Positions 35,962 to 48,480 of a DNA stretch of 64,000 nucleotides are shown in pieces. The DNA comes from Prosopocoilus inquinatus (Eukaryota > Arthropoda > Insecta > Coleoptera > Lucanidae), in NCBI GenBank assembly GCA_036172665.1, contig CM069871.1, positions 57,348,713 to 57,412,712 on the forward strand, read 5' to 3'. Position 1 is the first letter of the stretch; each line of letters starts with the position of its first letter. Position numbers and translations under genes: made by a program. The notes beneath the pieces are model-generated. The model ran no database searches and was not told the DNA's origin. It saw only the letters and a list, made by a program, of their open reading frames with translations.

Positions 35962-38303
35962 TATACAAATTAAAATGAACACAAAAAAATTAGTTTTATT
36001 CTGCAATTCTATGCTCAACCACTGGCTCGACGCTAAGCTTCGAAAAGAATTTACGACAGTTGCCTTTTTTTTAATTACTGATTTTACTACAATTTTCTAT
36101 ACTTATCAGATCTTCTCTCAAAGCCTACTTTACCGTATTTAATAAGCAACGTAATTACTTTGAAATTCTGATCATTATTATTTATTTCAAGCATGTTCGA
36201 TTTGATTATCTTATCAGTATTACTCTTGTATCACTCTAAATCTTTTAATTTTTGTAACGTATCAATTGTTGGGTTAATTACTGCATCATCTTATACCTTC
36301 TAATGCGCGATAAAAATATCTTTCGGAAAGAACTATACGAGGCACAGTGTACACATATAAAAGCCATTCAAATGCAGTAAATGCCTTCTTACAAATTTGT
36401 ATTGACAAGCTAATCAATTAATTTTACACGCCTGACCCACAGTGCAACGGTCGACGCATAGGATACCCGATAGGTACAATCGCGAGCAATAAATTTTGGT
36501 CGTCACTAATTATAATTGGCGAAGTTGTCGATTTCCCTAGAAAAATTGATTGATGATTGATGACTTTATTTTGAATACTAGAAATAGTCTTTTAAATCTT
36601 TAAAAAGCACATTAAATCTTTAATTTGTTGAATTAAAACTGACGTTTTGACTGACAGTGACGACCAAAATTTAATGCTCGCGAGTGTATATACAAGTTGA
36701 CGTTCCTTTTTACAAAACCGACTTGTTTGAAAATAATCAAATCGGCAATTGCGGACGTGATTATTTTCAAACGAGTAGCCTTAGTGAAAAGGTGTGTCAA
36801 CATTTTACAAGTTTCGTATCTGCCTTGATATTAATCCGTGCCGGCACAATCAAGGTGATATACAGCGTGTCCACCGACCGAGTGTCGCGTTCTTCTCTTA
36901 CCGTCTAAAGTATACAAGATAGAAAAGAAATTCAAACGAGCTGAGGTGTAACTCAGTCAGCTCTATTTCCTAAAATTATTTTTGGCTATACAGGTTGTTC
37001 AGTAACCGAGAGCCATACCAAAATTATATTTTTTTAAATGAAACACCCAGTATATTTTTACATATTTCGAAAGAACGCATAACGACTAGGTAATAACCTA
37101 AAATTTTTAGTTTTATTTAAGAGTTTTTAAGATATTAATGATAGTGTATAAAAATTGCTCTACATTGAGCTCTTATAGTTTGATTATTTATTTATATTTC
37201 ATTGCGAATTGTTATAGGTAGCCAATACAATATCTGATCTACAGAAATTTGACAACAGATTCAATCTATTAGTTATTATGTGTACAGGTGTTGAGTTTTG
37301 AAAAAGTTAATTTTTTCAAAATTTTCAAATGGAACAGCCAGTATATCTAAACTCTTGTGAAACACTGCCTTAATGAGCTTTCATAAAACGTCCAATGTTT
37401 TTGTCCAAACTGAACAAATCGTGAAGCAGCAATTACTAAGTTTTTTAAATTACAATATTGACGTTTTTTAACCTTTTCGACCGGTCCTTCTGTTTTATTG
37501 TGTTGATAAATTAACAAATATTAGTAAATTTAATTAATAATAGAAAATAATAAAACAATGTACAAATTAAGAATAATAAACATTAAATTAGGAAATAAGA
37601 GAAAATAATGAACAAATTAAGAATGACAAGGAACCATTGGATCTAGAAAATTGGTATTAAATATTCAAACTGTTTTTCAACTTCTTGTAAATACTTCTTA
37701 CTTGTAATATTGACGCCAAAAGACAGTTTTGGTTGCTTTCTCCTATTAGGTGAGTACACGTCACGTAACTTTTCATTATTAAAATCCATTTTGTTAACGC
37801 AAATTTGTGAAAGTAGTGTGTCACTAATCTAAATGATTGTTCGGTCAATTAAAAATTCATGGCAACTGTTTTCCTATTTTCTAGCAAACGGCAACGTAAT
37901 TTAATTTTTTTTATTATTATTTTAATGAAGTTTAAATATTTTCAAAGCAAAGGAAAATAGAACAATTATCCCATTTTCGGAACACAGAGTTGTAGGCTTT
38001 TGCAGGTAGAAAAATGATAGCACAAGTTAAGTTTAATTTTCGCTGTACTTCCGTGGCTTTAATTTATTTATTTTGTTTGACATGTTGGGTAAAAATGTTC
38101 AATCGGTATATTTTTAACAAGAGTCAGGATTTCACGAACGTAGCTAGGGTTACGCATACAATGCACGCTATTAATTGTCCTCATACTGTCTAACCATGTA
38201 TTCATTATCAATGTTAGGACATTTGTATGGATATTCACGGTCATTTCGTCTCTTGAATATAACGCTCTCGCTCGCCGCCAGTTCATAAGCGCCGGGCTAT
38301 TAA
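35962..38303. other. Gene-free region
   Basis: No exon found. Fragments near 37005 (AAATGAAACACCCAGTATAT) and 37330 (AAATGGAACAGCCAGTATAT) resemble the AAATGGAACACCCTA ends of the 33835/42130 repeat family, so decayed elements make up part of it. Confidence 0.4.
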
Positions 38304-38623
38304 ATGTAGGCTTACCATACGTCCCAGTTTAACCGGGATTGTCCCGTTTTCAAGCATTGGTCCCGGTGTCCCGGCCGGTTTGGAATTTTGTCCCAGTTAA
38401 CGATTGTATAAACTTAAAATGACACGCTCGGTACGTCGCACCCACGACAGCCACGCGTCATTTAATTCTGATTTGAAACGGAAAGTTGTTTAATTTAAAA
38501 TGTCAATGGTACAAAAAATAATTAAAATATTTTAATTTTCTGTTTCAGCGGATTTTGGATACTTTGGGTACCTTATCTATCTGCTTCTTTTTAATAATAA
38601 AACACTTTTTGGTAGTGGCCTTA

Positions 38624-40164
38624 CCCAGCTAGCGTAGTGACGTGTAAAGGGCGTTATAAAACCGTCATCTTTGTTACTAAAATGTCGTCATCCTAATATC
38701 CAAAAGACATCTGAGCGACGTCACTTTATAAGTGCCCCCACGTTACAGCCAAATTTATGTAGACGTATTTCTTGTTACTGCGCCTTCTTTATGCAAATGT
38801 GACAATGTAATCAAAGTGTAAATAAATCGTAAGACAATGAAATTTTTCACAAAAGTTCAACGTCAAGTGAATAAGAATGTGAAGTAACTTTATCACAAAA
38901 GTTATTTCTTTATAGTAACTGATCTAAGTCATTGAGAATTATTTTGAGTTGATCTCGTCGTGACCTCGTTGTTCTTGTCAAATTTTTCGGTAAGTCCAAA
39001 GTTTTTATACATGCTGCATTAGTTACCAAGTGCTAAAATTGCGCCATCTTATATTTAAATTCACAACTACATACATGTTATTATTCGGGTCTGGGACAAT
39101 TCGCCGGAAAACTCGCCGTCGGTAAATTCGCCGTCAGCGATTAAAGTTTTAAGTCCAGGTACATATCCAAATAATAATATACCGATAATTATATGTAAAT
39201 AAAATAAAGAAGTTAACATAATTAATGGAAAATAAAATAATTTGTTATTAATTAAATGTTATACAGAGATAAAGAAACAGATAAAAAAAATTTGGTCTTC
39301 CAGGAAGTATTTCTTATTCTTCAGGGTGTTCGTAAAATCCCTCCAATTCTTCTTTTTTATATTTTCAGATTCTGTTCAAAATCATATTGATTTTCATATC
39401 AATCAAAATCACTACACATCAAAAGTTGACTGCTTTGAAAATATTGATTCATGAAAGCTCGTCGTTTAAAATTATAAATTGAAAAAGGGGTTCCATTAAA
39501 AAAAATAGAATTATGATTATGTGTACGTACAGCACCAATTTGTTCGTAATTTTGTGTCTTACGGCGGTTGCACTGTAATTAGGAATTTATTTTAACTTGA
39601 AATAGAAAAACAATAGTAAAGTCCATTTTAATTTACTTGAAACGTACTGAAATTATAGTTATTTTCTTCAATTCGTAGGTATAACTTGGATATTATCTAA
39701 AATGGTCAGAAAGTGTTTTAAAGCTTATCAAGCTAAATAAAGCAGTAACATGGGACGGCGAATTGGGCGGACGGTAAACTGGATCGACGACGAATTGGTT
39801 CTGCGACGAATTGGCGACGGTGAATCGGCGACGGCGAGTTGGCAACGGCGAATCGTCCCATCCCCTTATTATTTCCCTTAATTTAACAATTCCAATATTA
39901 ATTTGGATTTCATTGGCTTCAAAATTATTTAAAGTCTTTATTTACACTTTTTGTTTAATTCCAAAATGTTTCTAAACTAATAATTTTCAAAAATAAACGT
40001 AGTAACATTTTATCACTTTCTATTGACGTGTTAATGACGTCACTTTTGCGACGTTATTATATTAATACGTGTCGTATGACTCGTGATATTGACGTCACTT
40101 GCGGGACAAATGACATAAAATAACCTAAAAATGACGTAATTCCGACGTCACTCTGCCAGCTGGG
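38624..40164. mobile_element. TA-flanked non-autonomous element, middle layer
   Basis: CCCAGCTAGCGTAGTGACGT at the left is mirrored by GACGTCACTCTGCCAGCTGG with a final G at the right, each bordered by TA (38622-38623, 40165-40166). GACGTCAC-type words recur in both subterminal regions. No transposase frame is visible. It is 1541 bp including the inner insertion, about 750 bp without it. Confidence 0.75.
39086..39865. mobile_element. hAT-like element, innermost layer, TTATTATT duplication
   Basis: Perfect 8-bp direct repeats TTATTATT (39078-39085, 39866-39873) flank 780 bp. Inverted ends are TGGGACAATTCGCCGG and CGGCGAATCGTCCCA. A short tandem array of GGCGACGGCGAATTGG-like units occupies 39755-39850 next to the right end. 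No transposase is present. Confidence 0.8.
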
Positions 40165-40556
40165 TAATGTGTTTCTTTTTTCCCTATCCTGTTTCCCACT
40201 CTTGTCCCGGTTTAGAATTTTATGATTATGGTAAGCCTAATTAAATATCATGAGTACACGGTAACAAACACAAATTACGTGATCGTGATACCGACCTTCT
40301 AATGTGGCGCTTATGAGAATGACATTAAGGTCCACATTTTCATCCGATATTTGCTCATTGGCCTTCGTATTGCGTAACCGTGACAACGCCCGAAACATCT
40401 TAAAGATGAGTTCACATGAATTGTGAATACGCAAAATATTTACTGCGGATTGTATTCGATTGGTTGACTTTTTTGAAAGAACCAATCAGAAACCGATCCC
40501 CACTTAATATTTTGCCTATCCGGACGCATCTGAACCTAGCTTAGCCTGTATATTAC

Positions 40557-40773
40557 ACCCGTATTCATAAACCAAACTTACGCTATGCGTTCGTTTACAA
40601 TTCGCTATATTTCATAAACAGTATGTATTTCCCACATTGTAGGAAAGTACTTCACAAAATATTCATAAACCCTCACTGATTATGCGCCAAAAATGTGGGC
40701 AATATGCTCAGTTTATGAAATATAGCGAATTTTAAGCGGACGCATAGCGTAAGTTTAGTTTATGAATACCGGC
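40557..40773. mobile_element. Foldback MITE with ~90-bp arms
   Basis: CCGTATTCATAAACCAAACT and TACGCTATGCGTTCG continue to TTCGCTATATTTCATAAAC. These are mirrored on the right by GTTTATGAAATATAGCGAA and continue to TTTAGTTTATGAATACCGG. It is 217 bp and non-coding; no clear target duplication. Confidence 0.8.
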
Positions 40774-41413
40774 CTGACTTACTTTTGTAGTCCTAATTCA
40801 ATACTTGGAAATTGTAAAGCGATAATAACAATTATCTGTACAAACTGTAAATTACTCTTCCTACTGCTTACTAATTTATTATACAGACTTTATTTTCGTG
40901 TTAACTTAAAATTCATTATGTATGAAGTCCGTTTAAGTTTTTTTAGTGTACTGAACTATTCAAATTTATTCAAAAGTATTGCTTATTAACGGGAATTTAT
41001 TCTGTATAAGTACATCAATTTATTAAAAAAAAAAACTATTTGTGCTGAATGCAATTTGCCTTATGACGAATTGGAAATTTGTATTAAGGAAATTGTAATG
41101 AATAGTAAGCAGCCGCAGTAGATTAGTTGAACACGAATTGTTTTTAGTATTTTACTGTAACGTTTACCAAGGGGATTTCTTTCACTTTGAAAGTATTTAG
41201 CTGTACTACGTGATCTCATTCACGAGTACAACCGCTACCCTTCAACTGGAAACGTGTTCTATTACCGTGAGTTCATTAACCGGCTAAATCTTCAAGTTTC
41301 TATTTTTGTAAAAAACTGTGTGGAACTACCATTTTCATCCATCCGAATATTCTCTATAGTTTCTTTACTAAAAAAATATGTTATTTATTAATCTTACAAA
41401 CGTATCCTCTATT
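40774..41413. other. Gene-free region
   Basis: No exon or paired element ends recognised. Confidence 0.35.
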
Positions 41414-42707
41414 AACAGCAGGTTTGGAAAGTTTAAAAAAAACTGCTTAAAACAAAGTGTTTAAAACATGTTTAAAACTCCGAATTAAAAACATACATAC
41501 ATTTTTTTGTAAATTTAAGCTAAAAAAGAACACTTTTGGTATAAGTGCTTTATTTTTGTTTTAAACATATTTTTTTCGCTGTTTTAAATTATTTTTTTTT
41601 AGTTTTAAGCTTTTTTGCAACGTAATACTGTATGTGTGTGTTTCACTCACAGATTAATTTTAATCTTTAGTTTATTCCCATATCAATTGTTTTAATAATA
41701 GTAAACAATGCGTGGCTGAGCTAATGACGTGATGACCACACTGTAGCTCTGATTGGAACTAAATTTGAATTGCATTAGATTGATTATAATAAGTTCATTA
41801 ATTATTACTGATCACTAGAATAATACTTATATTGTAAAATTTTAAAATACCTTTTCAATATTTAACCTTTTATTATTACATTAAGTTTTGAAACATACTG
41901 GATGGTCCGCTTCCCTGTTCATACAATGGGCTATGGGATGAGTTATTATGTAGCAAACTGGCTTCAATTTGTCAATCCTATTGCAATGTTAGGTCAAACA
42001 ACGATCGTAGGATATCGCTGTTTAAATTATTTATAACGTTATAGTTTCATTTGTCTTCAATGAATTTCTACCGTGTGTCCTAAGGCCATTTATTCGATAA
42101 TTTTCAGACATATACCTACCGGACTTTCGGTTTCAACTTTGTTATTTTAAATGGAACACCCTACATAATTTTACATATTTGGAATTTTTGTTTTCTAATC
42201 GTGAAAGCCACGAGTCATGTATTTTAGTTCTAATGCGATCAAGTAATTTGAAAAAATTACTTCTATGGATTGTATTTGATTTTAGTTTTTATTGGGAATG
42301 TCTTTCTCAATATGTTGATACCAAATACTTCATACTTTCTTTGAAAATCGTTTAAAACACCGCGACCGTAGATACTAAATAAATCAAGCTATGCCTTAAA
42401 TGATTTAAATTATTATCAAAGTACATACATTATTTTTTTTTTAATTAGAGATCGAATTTGAATAAATTCTTTGTATCTTTTCACACAAATATCAAATAGT
42501 AATAATAATAATAATATGTACCTTTTTATGTGAGCTATAAAGGCAATTTAAACTTTTACAAGTGTTTTAAACAACTGTCTTTTTTTGTTTAAAACATGTT
42601 TAATTTACGCTCAATTTTAAACATGTTTTAAACAAAGACAAAACTGTTTAAAACAAAAAAAGTTTTGTTCTTTAAAAAAAAAAAAACAGTTATTTTTCCA
42701 ACCCCGA
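41414..42707. mobile_element. Candidate degenerate inverted-repeat element
   Basis: CAGCAGGTTTGGAAAGTTTA with AACTGCTTAAAAC and AAACATGTTTAAAA at the left faces AAACATGTTTTAAAC and CAGTTATTTTTCCAACCCCG at the right. It spans about 1.3 kb and includes a dispersed-repeat copy at 41945-42040. Ends are imperfect and no coding segment remains, so limits are approximate. Confidence 0.45.
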
Positions 42708-42760
42708 TTAGCAGTACTATTGCATATTACTCATTAATAAAAATAGTAATCATGGAGGTA

Positions 42761-42850
42761 ACCATATGTCCTGAATTTGGCGGGACAACCCCGGTTTTTA
42801 AAAATTTGCAGTTTTAAAAGTCCCGCTTTTTGAAAGTACGTACCTTGTGT
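42761..42850. repeat. hAT-like end, relative of 38305
   Basis: GGTAACCATATGTCCTGAAT followed by GGCGGGACAACCCCGG parallels CTTACCATACGTCCCAG followed by ACCGGGATTGTCCCG at 38309. It is a single remaining end. Confidence 0.5.
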
Positions 42851-43384
42851 AGATTAGACGTTCTCGAACAAATCATAAACCAATTATTAACTAGGATTTT
42901 TTTTTTGGTCACTGTGAGTGACTGTTAGTAAGATCTGTTTTATATTGTTCTATTTAATTTTGTGTATATTATGGAGGGACAGCGCCCTCTTTGAAAACCT
43001 TTTTTTTTTAAACAATGGTAGAAGCCAAAGTTATTGATGAGTACGCAATGATGAAATAATAGGGAGGGCTTTTTTGGCTTTTTTTTTGTTTAAATTTAAA
43101 ATTTAGTAACTTTACCTTTCCCCCATTGTTAGGGATTTTTATCGAATATTTTATGTTACTGCACCTTAGTGTCACTCTGAGTAAACAACATGTCCTCCTT
43201 TTCGTAACACGTTTATTCGACCTATTACACGTTTAATCGAATTTTACCAAGATTTGAAAATGGTCTTTTGATCGAAACATGTCATCATAACGACTTCGAC
43301 TTTTATTAATAAACTACTTTAAGTTGACAGCGTTTTTAGTGACTTAATGCACCTCAAGATTTCAATTTAAATAATATTCGATTA

Positions 43385-44330
43385 AAATAGTTTCTCGTTT
43401 GGCCAAGAGATGGCGATCATAATTTTTCTGTCGCGCTTTGGATTTTGTTTTCAATTTAATTTTGAAAAAAAAAAGGATTTACTGAGAGTATCCAAACGAA
43501 ATTGCGTTTTTGAAGTTCGATTAGGGCAACTTTCATTATTTTTAGAATATAAAGACAAGTGAACAAAAAGCTGGCGCTCTAAATAATTCACTACGACGGG
43601 TTCAATTTTAAACTTCAATTACCTTAAAATACTGCAAAAGCTGAAATAGAAGTTATTACTGAGACTCAGAGTGTCAACGTTAATGTCATTTGAAATTACA
43701 AAACAAAATAGGTTTAATTTTTGCTCAAGAGATGGCGCTCCGCACGATCTCTTCATCTATCCCTTCACAACTTGATTTTAGATTTTCAGTTTGATTTTAA
43801 AATTAAAGTCGCTGCAAAGTTAAAAGACAACATATTACTGAGAATGTCAGCAGAAAAAAGAAATACCATTACGAAGTTGTTTTCCCGTTTGGTCAAGAGA
43901 TGGCGGCGATTTTGTCATGCTTTGATTTTCATTTTGAAGGTGAATTTTGAAGTTTTAATCATTGAGTCAGAGTTAGAAGGCGTGGATTTTACGAAGAAGG
44001 CTGGCGTTAAGATAAAATGCATTTGTGGGAAATTTCACTAAAATAATTTTCACTTTCAGACAATAGATGGACGCAATGGAATTAATACATGATACTTATT
44101 TAATATAAAAAAGTCAAGTACCGACAAATTTTCGACGATCATTGATCAAAATTTATTGCTCGCGACTGTACCCGTATATTTCACATATTTTTCTTGTTAT
44201 AAAAAAAATATAAACACGAAACCTTATTTTAGAAATTCGATTAAATGAGTTCTCATTGGGATAACAGATGGCACTTTAAACTATTCAGTATGACGCGTTC
44301 CAATATGACAAGTCGGATAATATTTTAATT
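43385..44330. repeat. Degenerate ~165-bp tandem array with AGATGGCG motifs
   Basis: The motif AGATGGCG or a variant occurs at 43408, 43569 (AGCTGGCGCT), 43730 (AGATGGCGCT), 43898, 44065 (AGATGGACGC) and 44266 (AGATGGCACT). Spacings are 161, 161, 168, 167 and 201 bp. Several units share a TTTGGYCAAGAGATGGCG-like start and TTTTGATTTT-like blocks, so this is an old monomer array. The ORF at 43721-44041 simply runs through it. Confidence 0.65.
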
Positions 44331-44671
44331 AATCAGGACTGACAATAACATTCATAGATTATTCATATAATATGGATTTTTTTTATTAAAAAATTAATTT
44401 TAGCTTTTATTTTAACCTGGTAGATAGTAGTAATAATTAAGTGTAAAATAAGGGAGGTAGGGAGGTCAATAGAAACTTTCTTTCCTTTAAGGGGTCGTCG
44501 CTTAAAGAAAAGTTAGGAATCTCTGATTTATATGTAAAGTTATTTTGTTGGTTCGTTTATGACCTTGCAGTGGTAGCCACCAGCACTTCTTTGCTAAAAT
44601 TTGGCTTAATACATCCTGAAATCTTCAACAAAAAAAAGTATAAATAGTATTGAAATATCTATTAAATAATT

Positions 44672-44800
44672 TAGGCTGCAAGGAATACCACAAAGATCAA
44701 TTCTAGGACCCGTTCTTTTTCGTTTTCACATGAATGCTATTGGTATTACTTTTTGACAGTTACATAATATGCTAATGATACTTCCAAGATACAATATCAA
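44672..44800 (+). pseudogene. Non-LTR retrotransposon reverse transcriptase fragment
   Basis: A frame reads RLQGIPQRSILGPVLFRF, matching the GVPQGSVLGPLLF block of non-LTR reverse transcriptases. After an in-frame stop, another frame reads YANDTSKIQ, corresponding to the catalytic YADDT block at the expected distance. Catalytic Asp is changed to Asn at the first position, and stop and frameshift are present. It is a dead remnant, too short to assign to a clade. Confidence 0.75.
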
Positions 44801-45734
44801 AAATATGAAGTAAATATTACATTATGGTAATATAATATAATCGTAATATTACATTAAAAACAGTACAAAAGAAAGGATTAATAAAGTATCTTGCAATTTT
44901 CTTCTTATTGCTTTTTAAAATGCAACATAATCGATGACCTATCATAATTTTTTTCCATCGAATTTTAATTTATCAAAATCGTAGACATAGTATACTTTTA
45001 TACATCAGAATTGTTTTGCATAGAATCTAATTAAATTATACATAGGCTTGACTGTTAGTCGCAGTTTAACCAGTTTGTTCTCTAAACAATTATAACACCA
45101 AAAACAATTTTGCCAGTAATATAATTAACATCGTCGCATTAATGAAATTAATGAATAAATATTTACCAATAGGATTACAGGTAATTCGTCTATGAATCAT
45201 GTTTAGCTTGGAATATCTGCTAAAAAAAAGTTTAATACAGAAATTTTATTTATTTCTTACGAGTTCCATTTATCGCAACAACAAAGATATTTTATTTGCG
45301 GCCAATATTATTTCTAAATAAAAATGTCCTTGACATGTACGTACGCATGCTGAAGATAAAGTAATCTTTAGTAGCGATTAAAAATTGTTATTGAAGTTAT
45401 ATTTGCAGCTAGAAAAATTGATTAGCAACTTAAAACTAATGCGATGTATACATGAAATTGTCGAGAATCGCAAGTGCACATCAATAATCATTACACCTAA
45501 ATTTTATTATTAACTTAACCTTTAAATTATGCATTTGAAATTGATATGAGACATTTTTATAAATACCGAGGATTTGCTATACCTACGTCCGAAAGTTTCA
45601 GGATAAATAATAAAAATCTTTATTATTATTATTATTGTTATTGCCCGTAATTTAGAGTTAGAAGAACTATTTTGAAATATCTTGGCAGATATTAAAACCA
45701 AATATTTGATCAGGAGTAATTAATTTCAGTGCTA
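44801..45734. other. Gene-free region
   Basis: AT-rich with an ATT microsatellite near 45620. No exon seen; parts may be retrotransposon remnant continuing from 44800. Confidence 0.35.
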
Positions 45735-46356
45735 AAGCCTCGGTTTCCTAGAATAACGGCACCGTAATATAGCGGCCCTAATATGTAATATTAATAATAA
45801 TATGTATTTTGGTGACCTCTAATTTCCTAAATATGTTAGTAACAAAAGATTTTGTTGTAAATCGTTTTTGATTGCAGTGAAAACCTCGAGCAGCCTCTGT
45901 ACAGCTGTTTCAGCCCTGCTTGGGACTTCGTTAGCAGAGACGTAGCTCGACATTCCAACTGCAAACAAAAACGACTTGTCCAATTTATTCGCAATTGCGA
46001 TGTAAGAGTGATGAATAGGTTAAACAGCGACATCTTACGATCGGCTTTTGACATTATGCTTTGACAGCAAGCATGGCCGCCTTGCATGGAGGACTTATTA
46101 GTAGCAAATCCGCTTCAATTTGTCTATCCTACTGCAATATCAGGTCAAAAAGCGATCGTAAGATGTCGCTGTTTTATCTATTTGTAACGTCAAATCGAAA
46201 TGCACCATTATGAAATATATGAAATAAATACATATAGTCTCCTTTTCTTACTTACTTTACGTCAATGTATGTCATTTTTCAACGCTACCTGACGTCATTT
46301 ATCGTCACATTATGGCCGCCATATTACGGTACCGTTATCCTAGGAAACCGAGGCTT
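45735..46356. mobile_element. Inverted-repeat element containing a dispersed repeat
   Basis: AAGCCTCGGTTTCCTAGAAT with AACGGCACCGTAATA is mirrored by TATTACGGTACCGTTATCCT with AGGAAACCGAGGCTT. Between the arms (45836-46190) lies a dispersed-repeat copy, itself with inverted halves (AAACAGCGACATCTTACGAT and ATCGTAAGATGTCGCTGTTT). The Harbinger element begins at its right margin. Non-coding. Confidence 0.7.
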
Positions 46357-46637
46357 ATGGCTGGTTTACATGAGCAAGTAAATTGTCGCAATTGACTATC
46401 TGAGAGTACTATCCAGCAGTATTTGCTTGTATAAACGGTCGCCGAGAGTACTCTCACGGCAAGTTTTATAATTTGCGCCAGCAAGTCAGAACTTGCTCGT
46501 CTAAACGTATTGCTAAAGCGCTCTAGCAATTAGCTATTTATTTCAAATCAGTCTGGAAGTTATGACGGAAAGTTTTCAATTAGCGTGCAAGTTGACTTTT
46601 AATTTTTTATAATCATAGATAATGAACAGTTACAAAA

Positions 46638-48480
46638 ATGGATGTTGATTAAAATTCTAATAATAAACGATCCTGGTCAAAAGCTGAAACGTTTGCTTTG
46701 ATCGAAATGTACGAACAATTCCCCGAATTGTGGAATATCAAATCCAAAATTTATAGGGACAGAGTCAAGAAAGACAAAGCCCTTAAAATAATTGCAGAAA
46801 AATTTCAAACTACAAATGGAGAAATTCAGAGAAAGCTACATAATTTAAGAACACAAGAAAATCAGGAATTTAAAAAAATTCAAAAACGAAAAACCGGCAC
46901 AGGGACGGACGAAATATACAAAAGCACATGGGACTATTTTGAAGCGCTCAAGTTTCTTGTTAGTGATATTACTACAACAGAAACCGAGGATAATTTGGTA
47001 AGTAAAAAACTTATTTAAAATTTAAATGTTGTTTAATATTTTCAATAATTGGTATACAAAATTTAAATATGCTTGTATTGCCATGGAACTTCCCCTTCTG
47101 GTGAAACAAAATAATCGCGAAATTCCTCTCTGATTTCTTTAGCAGTAGCAGAGTAATTGTGCGCGTTGTGATCTTGCAAAGCTAGCATATTTACTTTAGG
47201 GAGCTCTTCATTACGCCAACTTCCAGCTACAACTCCTCTGTCATCCTCTGCGTCAAATGTTCCTGGTGGTGCATAAATGCGTGTTGAAGACTCCCTGGAC
47301 ATTAGAAAATTATGGAGCATGCATATGGTTTTCACGATAAGAGTAACTTTTGCTGGTAATAGATTTATAGGTTTTCTTAGAATTCTAAATCGGTTGGCCA
47401 TAATGCCAAATACGTTTTCGACTATACGTCTTGCCCTTGAAAGCCGATAGTTAAATACACGATGAACACCTGGCTGGTTTCTGAACGGATAAGGTTTCAT
47501 TAAATAAGGCTTCAAAGCAAAAGCATCATTCGCCACGACTACATATGGCACTTTCTTGGTACGCCCAGGTAATGGTTCTGAGTTCGGCAAACGCAATGAG
47601 TTTTCCTCCAGAGCTGATGACAGGGCACAATCATTAAATACCCCTCCATCGGATACCCTTCCGTTGCTTCCAATATTAGCATAAATAATTTTATATTGTG
47701 CATCAACAAGTGCCATTAGAACTATACTATATGTACCTTTGTAGTTATAGTAATGACTCCCACTGTCTGGTGGTGCTTGCATGGTTATGTGCTTGCCATC
47801 TAACGCTCCCACACAGTGTGGGAAGTTCCATCGCTCTTCAAATTGCTTTGCGTGTAGTAGCCATTCTTCTTCTGTAGTGGGTACCTAGAAATCATGTTTT
47901 AAAATTTTAGGTTGGACCAGATAATAGTGAAGGCAATAATGATCTAAGTGCTAAATCACCAAACTCAGAAAAAAAAGCAAAGAAGAGAAAGTCTAATTAT
48001 AATGATAATGAGGATAGAGTTTTAAAAAAAGCAATGGATGAATTGAATAAACCACATCATGAGTTTCAAATATTTGGAGACTATATAGCAGCAGAGCTTA
48101 GGTCTATGAAATCCGAACCAAATAGACGCCGTTTGAAAAGAAAAATTCAACAGGCTTTATTAGAAATATTCGAGCTTGACGATAATGATCGGTGCGACTC
48201 ACGCCAATCGTTGCAATCACAAACATCATCCAGTCAGTCAACATATTTTGAAGAAGCATCCCACCATCAACAATTTACAGATTTGCAAGTCCTTCACAAC
48301 AAGAACCAACCATCTACGTCTGTATACTTGCTTTCTCCACAAACAGGTAATTTTCTGAAAGTAAAATTATAAGGAGATTTACCTTAAAATATTTTTTTTG
48401 TAGAACTGCAGCCAGAGCCTTGCAGCATTCAACAACTATCGCTGCAATCGTACATACAGGGATTCGAAACAGATACATAA
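46638..48480 (+). CDS. MADF/BESS accessory protein of the Harbinger element
   Basis: Modelled exons are 46638-46997, 47911-48346 and 48404-48480, with introns GTAAGT...TTTTAG (913 bp) and GTAATT...TTGTAG (57 bp); phases agree. Exon 1 encodes a MADF domain (WSKAETFALIEMYEQFPELW, then a KALKIIAEKF helix). Exon 2 has a nuclear-signal-like EKKAKKRKSN and a BESS-like FGDYIAAELRSMK / RRRLKRKIQQALLEI block. Exon 3 ends GFETDT. Accessory Myb/MADF proteins of this superfamily bind element DNA and help transposase enter the nucleus. The ATG at 46638 is followed by an in-frame TAA at codon 5; the next in-frame ATG (46707) would remove the first MADF helix. This copy may thus be impaired unless an unseen upstream exon is used. 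Without the second splice it would end at 48372. Confidence 0.8.

Larger units (their letters stand above)
38305..40238. mobile_element. hAT-like element, outermost of three nested insertions
   Basis: The left end reads AGGCTTACCATACGTCCCAG and the right end TTATGATTATGGTAAGCCT, an inverted pair sharing AGGCTTACCATA. Flanks are TATTAAAT and AATTAAAT, an 8-bp target duplication with one mismatch. Outside the nested insert, only about 400 bp of it remains, rich in TCCCGG/CCGGGA words. A related end sits at 42761 (GGTAACCATATGTCCTGAAT). No transposase remains. Confidence 0.7.

Noticed and set aside
43721..44041. 106-aa frame in the 165-bp array
   Set aside because: The frame crosses two tandem units and repeats with them; there is no protein motif.
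46600..47018. MADF exon read as a host transcription-factor gene
   Set aside because: It lies within the TTA-flanked terminal repeats with a Harbinger transposase, so it belongs to the transposon.
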